Of a stretch of DNA of 64,000 nt, positions 1-12,466 are shown piece by piece. The notes under the pieces were generated by a model. The model had not been told where the DNA came from. It worked only from the letters and a program-made list of their open reading frames with translations, and did not search any database. Source of the DNA: Sycobia sp. Sy_11 (Eukaryota > Arthropoda > Insecta > Hymenoptera > Epichrysomallidae); assembly GCA_018907035.1 (NCBI GenBank), contig JACCIC010000018.1, positions 1,404,501-1,468,500 on the forward strand, given 5' to 3'. The position numbers and the translations under genes were made by a program. Within the stretch, counting starts at the first letter, position 1; the number at the start of each line of letters is the position of its first letter.

Positions 1-66
1 ACACCGACAGGTGGCAAAGCACGACTCACTGAAGGATGCTCGTTTAGAAGGAAGGTTCAGTGCTAA
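1..66 (+). CDS. Possible 3' end of a neighbouring gene (partial, unidentified)
   Basis: The plus strand is open from the window edge through 21 codons and ends in TGC TAA at 61-66. The terminal residues read CSFRRKVQC. An AATAAA polyadenylation-type hexamer follows at 95-100, about 30 bases after the stop, which fits the 3' end of a gene convergent with the beta-adaptin gene. I do not recognise the peptide. The opposite strand also offers a splice-donor-like GTGAGT here, so the stretch could instead be exonic on the minus strand or not coding. Low confidence because only 21 codons are visible. Confidence 0.25.
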   Translation, partial: TPTGGKARLTEGCSFRRKVQC

Positions 67-498
67 TTTTATTCAATATATTTTACATTTGGTAAATAAA
101 AAAATGAAAATGTGAAAACAAAACAGTACCAAAAGTTATTAAATTATTATTTTTTCCTATGCCATTATTCCTTATTAAATGGTTATTTAGTATTATGAAT
201 ACAGTAGAAAGTATTTTAACTATTTGAAATATTTTCAATTTTCTCTTAAATATTTAAAAAAATATTCTATAATATGTATTATTAAATAAGTTAAAGGTAA
301 ATAATTAAAAAGTAACAATTATGTAAATAAACTGGTTGTATATTTTATACATTAATGAAATTATTACAATGGAAATTTCACATCATAACTTGCAATACGC
401 ACTCTTATAATTCTTGTTTTCGTCAGGCACCAACACTAGATTATAATATAATCAACAAATATACACAAAGTTTTAATGTCAATGGAATGATTATAAAT
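67..498. other. AT-rich spacer: 3' flank and probable 3' UTR of the beta-adaptin gene
   Basis: Very AT-rich with no coding signal. On the minus strand an ATTAAA-type hexamer lies at 477-472, just after the beta-adaptin stop, and an AATAAA lies at 73-68. Either could end that transcript. The plus-strand AATAAA at 95-100 could end a convergent transcript, so the two genes may share this 430-base spacer. Confidence 0.4.
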
Positions 499-3400
499 TT
501 AGGAATATAAAATAACATTGTATGCTTGGAATATTGCCGGTGCTACTTCCATTACTCTCGATTTTAATGATAGCTGAAAAAAATTTTGTTAATTAGTTTT
601 GAAAATAGAAGTATATTATAATAAAAAATTGTAAGTAACAGTATAAATTTACCGAAATATCTGGATTTCCTGGTTGAATTTTCAATTCTATGAGTACCCA
701 TACATTATTTGTAAGTTTCAGTGACTGGTACAGCATATCTTGCCCTTCAACATTTCTTTTTGCTATCGTGAAGACATTATTTTGTTGCATTTTTGATACG
801 ACTTGATCTGTTGTTAACATTATACCAGATAGTGTATACTGGATCTAAAAAAAAAGTAATTAATTTTTTATAAGATAAAGTATAATATTGAAATTTAAAT
901 GTTTATTTACTTCATTTTGAGCAGGAATATCTTTCCAAGTTGAAAGAAATACTCTTTTATCTAATTGACCATCTTTGGTAAAGTAAATATTCATGGGTAC
1001 TATACAAGCGAAATAAAATATATCAATATTATTTTTTATTGCAACTTGAAGATTATTAAGAGGATCCATTCGTTGGACTGCTCCTACTGTAGATAACAGT
1101 ACACTAACTTCTATACTTTGTCCAGGGTTTAAAGGGGCTGGAACTTGCAATGGAGTTACAGGTGCCAAACCAAAACTATTTTTGTTTAACTGAATTGCAA
1201 AACCACCCATAGGTTGCATTGCTTTATTTGTAAAGGTCATGTCCATACTTATTTGACCATTCCTAATGAAAATTTTATAAATAACATATTAGATGGATTA
1301 AAATTTTATTAATTATGAAAAATTATCCACTAAAACTATTGAACTTACTTCCTGGAAAATGTACCCATAATATCAAAACCTTTTCCTTTCTCTGCTGGTA
1401 ACCAATTAACTTTTGGTTGTACATATGATGTAGTTCCTTGAGTAAAACCAAATATATCTCCTAATAATCCAGTGGTACTTTGAGATACAGAAGGTTGAGC
1501 AACACCTAACTCTGAACTTCCAAGAATACTATCAAGGCCACTACTTAAAAGATCCATACCTACTCCTGATGAAATTGTAGGAGCTGGTGATACTGATGAT
1601 GAACCTCCTACGTTAAAAATTTTATTATAGTAATTTTTGTATTAAAAAGAAAATTTAAACAAATATTTAATTTTAAATTACCAATATCCATACTAAGCAA
1701 ATCACCAATTAAAGAATCTTGTGCTGGAATAACTTGAGCTTGAGGTTGAGATTTTACTGATGGATCATCATTTGAATTACTTCTAGCTGGTAGTGACTTT
1801 CTTGTCCCTGCTGCTCTTCCTTCAACAAAAGCTGTAGGTGGCTTATGATATACTGAAGCTAAACTAGAAATATGACAAATAAGTTCATCCAGCAATGTTG
1901 GTTCTAAAAGATCTGTTTCCTCGGAAATCAATGGCTTTTCAGCAAGTACTACTTCTTTAGCAGCTGCAGGATCTGTACTTAATAATCTCCAATAAATAAA
2001 ACCTCGATCTCTTAAATCAGGATTATCAGAATCTTGTGTAGCGAGACTCAAAACTTGCTGTACCAATTCTTGGGTATCTGTTGGTCTCTTCAAGAAAAGT
2101 TTTACAATAGCGGTAAGTAATTGTAACTGTACTTGAGTATTTTCATCATGAAAACCTTCTAAAAAGCTTTCAAGCAATTCATCAGCATTGTCAATTCGTT
2201 CAGCATACTCGCCAATTATCCAAATCATGGAAGCCCTAGCTTCTGGTTCATCTAACGTATCCAAATTTTCACAAAGAGTTGAAATTATGCTTTCATATTT
2301 ATTAGGATACTTGCGAAAGATGTCTTTGATAACTACAATCGCTTCTTGAACAACGTAGTTAACCTATATTAATTATAAAAAATTTTGAGTATAACAAAAC
2401 AAGAAAATAATTTAAAATTACGAAATTCTACCTTTGTTTGAATAAGATCTAGCAAAGTTGAAACACAACGTTCTGCAGATGGCTCAACTTTTATAGCACA
2501 ACGACCAATTGCCCTTACAGCTTTTCTTACAAAATCAACGTCTACTTCTGTTGCATATTCTTTTAATTCAGAAAGTACTTGAGCAATATTAGCCTGTGAA
2601 GCTAATCTAATCATAATATCTAATTTTTCAAGTTTAACATAAATTGGATCATTGTATTTAACAAAGAATACTTTCATTTCATGCTTCAAAATGTCTGGTC
2701 TTTTTTGAACAATTAGATTAATATTTCTGAGAGCAACATATTGTACTTCTGGTTCTGAGCTTAATAGAGTAACTAAGGGAGGTGCTAATTTTTTTGTAAG
2801 TGTTCCAACAAAATCTGATTCAGATTGTAGCATTTCCATTAATTTCATTAATACCTAAATTATTTAAATAATTTTCCAATAATTATGTTTTATTATTTAA
2901 TAACTTTTAAAATATTTACAAATGAATATAAAATTATATCAATATTACCTTCACTGCAGATAAGACCACAGCTGCATTTGCATGTGCTAAACGAGGTGTA
3001 ATTCTTTCACATATACTTTGTGCTTCTCTGTCATCTTTAGGTGAGTAATTAGCAAGTGAATCTAGTATAAATACCTGACCCCATTCTGTACATTCATTTA
3101 AAGCTGTAAGAAGTTTATTAATGGTCTGTGCATTCATTTCAACAAGGGGGTGTCCACTTGGACTTGATTCATTAATTTCAGATAATGCCGCAACTGCATT
3201 TGCCACTACCTTTTGACCAAAATCAAAAAAATGATTAGTTACTGTTTAAATAGTTTTTTTATAAAATTTATAAATAATTTTACTTATATATATATATATA
3301 TAAGAATAAGTTTTTAAGTTTTACCATTGGATTACTATCAGAAAGTAAATCCTTTAGTTGGTCCAGAAATCCTTGATCTTCAACCAAGCCAGCATTTATG

Positions 3401-5439
3401 TCATAAAGTTTAGCTACGCATACAGCAGCAGTCTTTCGAACATAAGGATCCTCATCTTTAAGACACTTTCGTAATGGTTCACATAAATATTCGGTGATTT
3501 TGTCCACACGTATGCATCCCATGGTACGTACAGCTAATGCACGAATCAGTGGATTTGGATCCTCGCAGTCCTACGCAAAAATTGGTCACGCCAGGGATTC
3601 AAGTCTAGTCACAGTAATGGCTATCTATGTCAACTCAAGTACTTGACAGTATAGAAAATGATATGGTACCTTAGTCATCGGAGATGTTGCTAGCTCCTTT
3701 TGCGTGTCAGAACGAAAAATGTCAAATTGGTCACCGTCACCATTGTTATTATTTTAGTTAATTACGTATTAATTTATGATAAAAAAATCACATTGCATTT
3801 GAACCAGTCATTTTTTAAAGAGCACGATTATTTTACGGATAACAACTTGAATCTTGAAAAATCTCATAAACATGTAATAAATATACATGAAGCAAATAAT
3901 AAGATTTGAATCAAGGATAACATAAATTAACAGCCTTATTATAAAAAATTGAAAATACATACAATAATTAATATGCATTAAGCTTTTACAATAAGGAAAT
4001 TCAAGACCACTGTACATAATAAACAATTAATGACTACTTTTCAAACTGAGCTAGTCATTTGCTTAAATGAAATAATATGAATTTATACTTATACAGCAAA
4101 TAAAATATACATGCACTTAACCAAGCCAAATAAAAAATTAAATTGTGATCAAAAAATATATTTTAAAAATGAAAGTGCTCATGCACTTTTCTTGCAATGG
4201 ATAAGATAATATTGAAATAAATAGATATGGTGATTGAAAAAAATATAAACTAATTTAAAATTACTTATATTATTTTACAACTCAATTTTTCAAATCTTAC
4301 ATATTTAAAAAGCAGTTCACTAAATCAAATTTCTAATATACTAAATGAATATACTGTCATATAAATAGTTAAAAAATTTTAATAATATGTTAAATAAAAA
4401 TACATATTATTAATATCTTTTATAATTAAAATTATATCGCTATAATTTTGCTCTGACAAAACATCAATATTGTGCTTCTATAGCATGTGTTCATTTTGAA
4501 CTTGGTTTTAAGTGCACATACATTGCAGTGATAGGCTTTTGTACAAACATAATTTTAGATTTTTAGGAAACCACATTTAACTATAAAACTACTTTGTATC
4601 AAAAAGATTACAATCTCGTGCCCTTCAAAAAATAAGCAATCCAATTTTGTACCGTCAGAGCATACTACCCTACACATACTACAATACAGATAGCTTCACA
4701 CAACTTATATTACTGTTAATTACAATCTGCAGTTTAAGATAAAAAGCAAGCTATAGAGAAATTAAAATTAAACTAAATTTATGTAAATTTTAGTTTATGA
4801 TATTAATATTGAAAAACAGCTTAAATTTCTCTCAGCTTGACTAAAGAGAATATATATTTAATTTCATAGTTAATGTTGTTATTCTAAAGTTAGAAGACAG
4901 TTTATTATATTAAATATATAAATGTTTTAGTTAGTAGGATAGAGACGAGAGAATTACGAATATATTAATATTTTATTCATATTTTTAGAGTGCATTAATA
5001 AATGCAACAGATACACTTAAGAATCTTAAGATACATTACCTTAACAAATGTGTTGACAGCCATTATGGCCATATCTGGCTGACTTTTTGCATAGTTCATA
5101 AGATAAAGGTACACCAATTTTTTTAATTCTAAATTATCTGTTTGCATACAATTGACTACATCTGGAAAGAGTGCTGAAACATCTTTACCAACTGTCATAG
5201 ATGCAATGACCTGAAAAGTATTATGAGAATTAACTTTTTTAACAATTGGTTCAAAATGCAGAAAACTTAGTAAAAAAGTATACATACTTATTTACAGTAA
5301 ATACAATTAATGAAAAAAATCATAATATTACCTTTTTAACAGCTTCTTTCTTTTTTTCTTTTTTATCATTATTGAGCTCCGATTTTAGTTCAAATATCTC
5401 TCCCTTTTTAGTTGTAGTGAAATATTTGGAGTCCGTCAT
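499..5439 (-). CDS. AP-1-2beta: AP-1/AP-2 complex subunit beta (beta-adaptin), 10 coding exons
   Basis: Large subunit of the clathrin adaptor complexes AP-1 (trans-Golgi/endosome) and AP-2 (plasma membrane); insects use one beta chain for both. Coding exons, in transcript order: 5439-5332, 5210-5040, 3570-3325, 3209-2949, 2854-2432, 2363-1682, 1607-1349, 1262-911, 844-653, 573-499. All introns are GT-AG and phases match, giving 922 codons, close to the 920-950 usual for the family. The start [19 protein letters not shown] is the conserved N-terminus. The alpha-solenoid trunk covers about residues 1-540 ([48 protein letters not shown]). A polar hinge follows, with a clathrin box LLSMD at 625-629. 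The ear covers about 700-922 and includes [19 protein letters not shown] and ends VILYS. A TTATTAG acceptor lies just upstream of the ATG, so a non-coding first exon is likely. Intron 2 is long (1,469 bases); the rest are short. Exon codons are AT-rich like the surroundings. Identification is very secure. Confidence 0.97.
3571..5039 (-). other. Long intron 2 of the beta-adaptin gene
   Basis: Bounded by AAG|GTAATG on the 5' side and TAG|GACTGC on the 3' side in transcript sense. It is AT-rich and contains only short chance open frames. I see no nested gene, repeat array or structured RNA. It is about ten times longer than most other introns of this gene (about 70-120 bases). Confidence 0.8.
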
Positions 5440-5616
5440 TTTTGCTAATAAAGTAGAACAATACAAATAAAATTGCAAATGCTAGATAATTACATTTTAT
5501 GCATGTAAAAATAATCAATAAAGAATGGGTTTGAATAACAAAGTATTCAGTTATGAGTAATACAATACAATGCTTTTACTATTCAACAAGTTGTATAAGT
5601 ATTAAAAATTACTACA

Positions 5617-5667
<51 letters not shown>

Positions 5668-6860
5668 AGCAATATATATGCACATACATGCTTACACACA
5701 ATATGCACATTTATATACATATATAAAAACATACAATTACAGACAGCAGGACCACTTGGATCAATGCTCTAGAAATAATAATCTCGTTCTGTTGTTGAGC
5801 CTTAGAAAGTTAGAAAATTTAAGAAGTCAAAAAAGCAAATAATACAATTATTGTAAATATCTGAATAATTATCAATATTGATAAAAATGCTTAAAGGAAG
5901 AAAATCTTATAATTCAACTTTTATTAATACTAAATAATTGAACTATTGAGTATTCTATAAAAAATTGTTATATCTATAATTTATAATTATAAAATTGTAT
6001 GAATTAAGCGGCGAAAAACATGCACGCATAAATTTGTGTATTTTTTGACGCTATAGATAAAGATAAATTAAAAAATTTAAGATAATGGCTTTATAACATG
6101 CAAAGTAACGTACGTGTTTGCAAATAATACTGAAACACTTTGAAGACTACCACCTAATTCACGTATAAATAAAAATACGTGAAGAAGTCACCTCGAACCC
6201 TCTTCTTATAAGAAATATGACAGCTCTGCTAATTCTTTGATGGCCTCCTAAAGTTACAATCCCAAAATTTCAATGCTCCGAGCAGTTCGAGTCTGGTCCG
6301 CGAGCTGCGTCCGATATATTACGCCCCCTACGCCCTACCCCATCAATGAACTCTGTTCAGTAGTCCACTGTCCAGCTTGGACTACGCTTGGCCCGGTTTA
6401 TGTCCAGGGGCCTAGCCGTCAGGTCCAGATCGAGTTACAGTCCAGTCTTATTCGTAATATGTAACAATATTACGGCATAGATAAGGCAAAACTTAAATAA
6501 TAAATGCTCCCAGCCAACAGCTCAGAAGAATCTGCTCTAAGTTCACTAGCTCAGTTCCTCCTCAGCTCAAACCGTTTAACCCTACCTAAAGCCTTAGACA
6601 GTCAGGCCCTTACCGTTTAGACTAACCCCACAGATTAGACCAATTAGATTATATTAGACATATATTTAGAGATTAGGGCCGATAGGGAGATCAGAGAAAA
6701 ATAGAACCTGATAAACAACGCGTCGCCACCCTTCAACTTCACGTCATGCGCAATGTACACAAAAATCAGAAACATAGCGCATGTATTGTTGTTTGTTACG
6801 TTGGTACTCATGTCCGCCCGTGCGTCATGCCCATCTGTAGACTGCAGTTTTATCATTTTA
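5440..6860 (-). promoter_or_regulatory. Probable 5' UTR intron and promoter region of the beta-adaptin gene
   Basis: The sequence just upstream of the ATG is an acceptor-like TACTTTATTAG in minus sense, implying a non-coding first exon further out. A GC-richer block at about 6190-6450 stands out from the AT-rich background and holds a donor-like GAG|GTGACT (minus sense, near 6193). That makes it the best candidate for the first exon and core promoter. A second GC-raised patch lies at 6715-6845. Short open frames here (for example 6273-6464) resemble no known protein. The transcription start cannot be fixed from sequence alone. Confidence 0.35.
5621..5663. repeat. (TA)n microsatellite
   Basis: About 43 bases of pure alternating TA inside the presumed 5' UTR intron of the beta-adaptin gene, followed by impure AC/TA sequence to about 5725. 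Confidence 0.95.
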
Positions 6861-8256
6861 TTTAAATAGTTTTATTAACGACTTATTTGTTTGTTGTTGT
6901 TGATGCAGTTACGATTAGGTTGTTGTATCTGATTGTACTATGCTACTTGAACTCTGCCTGAACCCAATGTTATTAAGCTGTCGCCAGGTTGTTTTTAAGC
7001 TTATAATTGCGTTGTTGAGTTGCCACATAGAAATATTTGTTGCAGTGCAATTAATCGCAGAAAAGACAATAGGGATATTTCTTGTAATTAACGCATGTTG
7101 AATTGAATATTATTTTATATAGATAATTGGTAATCTTGTCAAAATGAAGCGTTTTGTTCCTGATATAGCCTGTTATATCATTATAAATTATAACTGTAAT
7201 TTTATTGAAATTTTATTATTATATGTATAGTATAATTCCTTATAAGTGTAACATAGTAATCCTATGTTCCTATATATTTTATCATCTTATTTTGTAATAT
7301 AATTAATTTAAGATAATTTCTAAAAGACTAGCATTATTTTTAATAATTGGAGCAAGCATTTAATGAAAACAGAAAGACTCCAGTATTATATTAATATTTA
7401 AAGTTAAGAAATAGTGTAAATATTAATAAATGTTCTTTAATAAATATGTTACAGTTGAATCTACTCTAGACAAATTTAAAATACAATCTGCATATTAACC
7501 GTTAAAATGAAATGAATAATAACAATTTTCAATTACATATCTACAATGCTGGGTGAATTAATATTAAAAGCTTCCTTATTTCTAAAAACAAATATAATAA
7601 AAAATGAAAAAATGTAAAAAAAGATCCTTTATGAGGGCAGAATTTTTGTATAAAAAGCAATTATTAAAATATTGTATAACAAATGAACAAAAACATAACC
7701 GAAATAAATCATGAATAATTTACTCATTTTTTAGCATTTTGAAAATGACATTTGTTAAAAACTTGTATAATTAAATTTTAGTATATATTTATTCCATCAT
7801 ATGTTTATAAAATGTAACATACATTTACAATTATAGATTCTATAATTTTTTATATTTGCAAAGAATCAATATTTTATAATTTTCATAAAGTTGCTAATAT
7901 AATGTAAAGCCACTTATTTCTAAATAAATTCTTCACACTGATGAATAATCTCTCACAAGTGTTTTATTAGTAGTAATAAAAGTGTGGATGGAAATCAATA
8001 GAATATTTACAAATATTTATTTGATCACATTAGTGATAGGTCCACTTTAATTATAATTTAATTTTAATAAATAAAAATTAAATGAGATAAGAACAATCAT
8101 ACAAATGTACATGTTCTTAAACACACTAAGAGCACTTCACATGTAATTAATACTATAAGTTTTATAAAAAATATAATGTTACTATAATTAAATTCCACAC
8201 TTTGTAGTGCCAATAACTTTTTAATGGTTTTAAATTGTTTGAATCAGTGTATAGTC
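6861..8256. other. AT-rich intergenic spacer
   Basis: Lies between the beta-adaptin 5' region and the 3' end of the endolyn-like gene. Very AT-rich, with no open frame of interest. The minus strand carries AATAAA-type hexamers (for example 8021-8016) that could end the endolyn-like transcript with a 3' UTR of roughly 250 bases. A short GTT repeat lies at about 6889-6901. Confidence 0.5.
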
Positions 8257-9351
8257 TCAGAGAGTGCGATAACTTGCTTCTGATCTGATTTTATAAAATC
8301 TAAATGAAGCTACACTTAGTCCAATAACACAAGCTGTTAAAATTATGCCACCTGTAAAAAGTAAATTAAATTAACGTTTACAATATTAAAATTGAACAAT
8401 ATGAAAACTGAAATCATTACCCATAAAACTAATGGCATCGAAATGACGTCCTTTCGATGAAGGTATTACAGTAGGCGAAGATGTAGTAGTACTTCCTGCA
8501 TGAATTGTAGATGATACAGTTGGATTTGGACTGGTCACATTTGTTGTAGTTGATGTAGGGTTATTAGTGGTTGTACTTGTTGAAGCCGGAGTCTATCAAA
8601 ATATGGATTTAGTTATATAAATAGATAAATATATAATGGATAAGTTATATAATAGATAAATATATATAGAAATTTATATAATTATTACAGTCGTTGATGG
8701 AGTTGTTGTTGTTGTTGTAGTAGTTGAAGTAGTTGTTGTGGTACTTGTAGTAGTTGTATTAGGTGCTTTACTTGTTGAAGTAACTGGAAACGCCGTTGTT
8801 GTGTTGGATTCTGGTTCAGGGGGAATATTCCCTAAAAATAATAAGTTTGGAACTTCTAACTAATTTTTACTTTAATGCTAAAAAATTATTAATGAAAGTA
8901 ACATTGCAATGCAACTGATGTTTAAGTTTATTTTATTTTGTATTTAATTATAAATGTAATTCGCATAATATGGGAGTACATTTTAGATGAAAAAGTATTA
9001 AGAAAAGGAAATATTATAACTAATAATATATATTTCTATATTTTATAACCTTTAAAAAATTTGAAATCAAATAGAATAAAATATTGTCGCGGAATATAAA
9101 AAAAAAATAGCAAAAAATAATTTAAACATCATGCACACTAAAAATTCAGTCTAATAATTTATAAAAGATTTAGCACATCAAAGTTGAAAGTACTAAGTTT
9201 ACGCATTGGCAGATAATGTGAGATTATTACTATATTATATTTATATAGGCACTGATTTTCTCTTACTCGTTTTTAGCTGTGAAAAACACACCGCAAAATT
9301 GAATGATATTGACAGAATTGACAACAGCACCGCGAATATTGCGCAATTCAT
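8257..9351 (-). CDS. CD164: Endolyn / CD164-like sialomucin, 4 coding exons
   Basis: Type I mucin-like membrane glycoprotein of endosomes and lysosomes. Exons, in transcript order: 9351-9267, 8831-8689, 8592-8421, 8351-8257. Introns are GT-AG and phases (1, 0, 1) agree, giving 164 aa. Residues 1 to about 23 form a hydrophobic signal peptide (MNCAIFAVLLSILSISF). Residues about 30-125 are a Thr/Ser/Pro-rich stalk with uninterrupted Thr runs and several N-x-T sequons. HFDAISFMGG at 126-135 leads into the membrane span (about 131-151). The short basic tail ends SYRTL at 160-164. The FDAxSFxGG block before the span and the terminal YxxL are hallmarks of CD164/endolyn, whose tail signal sends it to lysosomes through AP complexes. 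An acceptor (TATATTTTCAG) 17 bases upstream of the ATG implies a non-coding first exon. The stalk is low complexity, so the call rests on the C-terminal 40 residues and overall architecture. Confidence 0.88.
8698..8758 (-). repeat. Coding ACA/ACT trinucleotide repeat (poly-Thr)
   Basis: The plus strand shows GTT/AGT triplets; in minus sense these are ACA and ACT codons giving runs of Thr in the endolyn-like stalk. The repeat stays in frame and is a likely source of length polymorphism without frameshift. Confidence 0.85.
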
Positions 9352-9478
9352 CTTTTATAAATGCCTGAAAATATATGAGTAATTTAATATATACAATAAC
9401 AATCGATTTCTGTTCAAGTGTCGATGCGTCACCTGGTGTCAGGTTTAATATCACAATTGATGTGTGTCTGTGTATATA

Positions 9479-9517
<39 letters not shown>

Positions 9518-10030
9518 AATATATATTATATATAGATGGATATATAATTCAATTCGCAATGAATGTTAACCGGAGACCGTTAGCTACAAACTAAAGCGTA
9601 AAAATTACGCATTCGAAATTGTCTCCACTGTATATATGCAACTATAGTTACAAAGCCTATCAATCAGGTCCAATTCCAAGCTCCAAGTCCAACAGTTATC
9701 CAACTATAAACGCAATCCAGCACAGCACAGTGAAGTATACGACAGCACAACCTGTTCCAAAACCATATACTTTCTCTACAGGGGGTCAAGGGATAGTGTC
9801 GAGGTGGACGTGGACTGCGGCCCGAGCTGCGGCCTCGTCGTTTTGTTAGAGCGTGCAGCGCGCAGTTAGCCAGTAGTCTGCGGATGTAGGCACAGGTGCA
9901 ACGTACAGCCTATTGTCGCCCGATATGATGCCTTAAAGGAATTCAATTAAGTTCGATGCTCTATAATAAAAACACTATGTTAGGCAGCGTATTGGGAAGT
10001 AACACGGAGGTGTGACCTAAGATTTGAAAA
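9352..10030 (-). promoter_or_regulatory. Probable 5' UTR intron and promoter region of the endolyn-like gene
   Basis: A 3' splice site at about 9366 (minus sense) precedes the ATG. The GC-raised block at about 9620-9930 is the best candidate for the non-coding first exon and promoter. A compound TA/GTA microsatellite at about 9473-9534 lies between them. A plus-strand open frame at 9619-9849 resembles no known protein and is probably fortuitous. Confidence 0.3.
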
Positions 10031-10805
10031 TAAATATGGCGGGCGTTAGGTACATAAATTTTACATATTCTCGTAGAATGCACGTGCAACTGTTGGGTTC
10101 TGAGATAACTGATGCGGTAGAATTACTTGAAAAAGGGGCCATCGTAATATAGACTTATAGAAAACCAAGAAACTTCATTATGCTCTCTACTGTACTATCA
10201 TGTTATTTATCATTATAAAAATGTGCCCGAACTGTCACGGCTATTGTAACAAAAGTCAATAAGCAATTTACAATAATTTTGTAGTCAAATGTATTTAAAC
10301 GTTATATATATTTCATACGGATAGCATTTTCGAATAAAAATAATAGTTTGTAAAATTTTTATATTATAATCATATTAGAAATTTAAGCGGTCTTCCATTT
10401 CTCTTCTATTGTCAGTCTTCATTCAGTCTTCTATTTTTCAGTTCGTTAAGTACATCGATATCAAAAACGCGAACGACTTAAAATTTGCATACTTCCTAAA
10501 ATTCTAGTCATGAATTTACATAAGCAATTTTATTTAAGTTTCTATTCAGCCTAATGAAAAAGTGATATTGAATTGAAAAAAAGTTTAAAAGGGGCACGAT
10601 GGATAGGAAAAATTGGGCACAACAGGCACATAAGAAGTCTTTGTTCACTTGCATCTGTTGTATAGATAATGATGTGTGTACTCATTGTATTGTAAACCAC
10701 TAAAATTGTTCTATATCTATATATTACTACTATTATTATTAGTATATTAAAATATATTGTATTTACTATTGTAGTTTATTAAAATATGTTTAAACATAAT
10801 TTGTA

Positions 10806-10807
<2 letters not shown>

Positions 10808-10852
<45 letters not shown>
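10808..10852. repeat. (TA)n microsatellite
   Basis: About 45 bases of pure TA in AT-rich intergenic DNA. Confidence 0.95.
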
Positions 10853-10856
<4 letters not shown>

Positions 10857-10937
10857 CATGTTATATTTTGCTTAATTTTTATTTATTTTACCTATAAAAA
10901 TGTTACTGTATGAATAACTATATAGTTATTTTCTAAT

Positions 10938-10991
10938 TTCTCGTGCTCATCGTGAAGCATGAGCACGAGAATCCATACCCCATAGATGGGG
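10938..10991. other. Two adjacent perfect hairpins
   Basis: TTCTCGTGCTCAT at 10938-10950 pairs perfectly with ATGAGCACGAGAA at 10959-10971 (13-base stem, 8-base loop). It is followed directly by CCCCAT-AG-ATGGGG at 10978-10991 (6-base stem). Both are far more GC-rich than the surroundings. They are too short for a normal microRNA precursor; function unknown. Confidence 0.6.
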
Positions 10992-11859
10992 GGTAACACG
11001 TCACTGTTAGAGACTTTAAATTTCATTTAAACATTAATTTAATGATATATTAATTACTAATAATAATAATTTAATAACAGTAAAATCAATAATAATATTA
11101 ATTTCATAAATAGTAAAATTGAGAAATAGTATAATTTTTTTGTTTGCTTAAAAAAACTGACATCTTGAATTAATATTTTAATTGGCAAGCACCGATCCCG
11201 ACTTTGCTTGTGTTTTAATGATATTTGCAACTGTTGGAAATAGTTTATGTAATTTTTTGTATTCTTTGTATCATAACTTTCAAAATCCATCATTTTTATA
11301 GTTTTTTTTTTCGCCGTGAAAATTCTATTTCCGCAATAATTCACTGTGCAATATTTGAAAGTTGATCCCTTATTTCAGTTTTGGACACCCGCCATGCGCC
11401 ATATCTCCACCTACGTATTTGTCTATATTCTTCATATTTGTCTAAATTCTTGATAAAGAAAAAAATCACGTATAATTTTTTTTTTTTTTCAAACATATTA
11501 TTCTTTATACTTCTTGCGTTAGCAAATTCACTTATTACATTTCATTAACTCTTTTTCGATCTCAAGTAGATAGATTAAGATTTCGATATTAATAACGAAC
11601 CTTTCGAGCTTTTTTGCTCAAAATGATCTAAAAAAAGTTACCGGGTATAAAATATCAATTACTCATATCTTAATTTGTTTAAACAATTTAAAAATTATGA
11701 ATTTTCAAAAACTTAATGGTGTATACTATATACAAAAAAAGGCCTTCGGATTGGCATTCTATCAGTCAAAATACATAATTAATAAACGTCTTTTCTTATC
11801 CGAAAATATATGAATATAAACGGGAAGATATACAGACAGTGCCAAGACTGCCGAAAGAA

Positions 11860-11866
<7 letters not shown>

Positions 11867-11911
<45 letters not shown>
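11867..11911. repeat. (GA)n microsatellite
   Basis: About 45 bases of GA on the plus strand in intergenic DNA. Confidence 0.95.
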
Positions 11912-11916
<5 letters not shown>

Positions 11917-12406
11917 ACCCCATGATCTATAATATATATTTTCTTATATTTTAAATTAAAATATTATAATAGTATTTTAACTTGTATATCAGTGATTTCA
12001 GCGCCTGTTTCTAAGAAAGAATAGCATTTGAAAAAATCTATAATTCGATATATCTTATATCGACAAATGTATATGCATGGGTTTTTTTATTAGTTGTTGT
12101 CAATTGAAATTCAATTGGTTTTACAAACGTGTCTAATTTCCTGCCTGTGTCAATCCAGTCGAACTTATCTGTGCTTAGAACGTTAACTTGTTTTTAAATT
12201 CCTTGTTAAAAGTACGGCAAGAGGGGAGGAGAAGAAAGTACTAACTGTAAGCAAGAAAAGTACTATTTTAGAGATAATCAGAGCTAGCTCGATAAATCTG
12301 AATCAAATTGTTGCTTCAAATGTACATAGTTTTAGTTTCTCCGAGAGCTTTAGAAAAAACTATATCAAATAAAAACATTTATTAAAAGTAGAGTTTTTCT
12401 ATAATG

Positions 12407-12409
<3 letters not shown>

Positions 12410-12465
<56 letters not shown>
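12410..12465. repeat. (TA)n microsatellite
   Basis: About 56 bases of pure TA. Confidence 0.95.

Positions 12466-12466
<1 letters not shown>

Noticed and set aside
6273..6464. 63-codon plus-strand frame upstream of beta-adaptin
   Set aside because: Lies in the presumed promoter/first-exon region of the opposite strand; no family resemblance and no conserved start context.
9619..9849. 76-codon plus-strand frame upstream of the endolyn-like gene
   Set aside because: No domain; Ser/Thr/Pro-rich by composition and antisense to the probable 5' region of the endolyn-like gene.
11057..11344. 95-codon minus-strand frame
   Set aside because: Its end is a Leu/Tyr run from an AT-rich triplet stretch. 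No splice or domain evidence.
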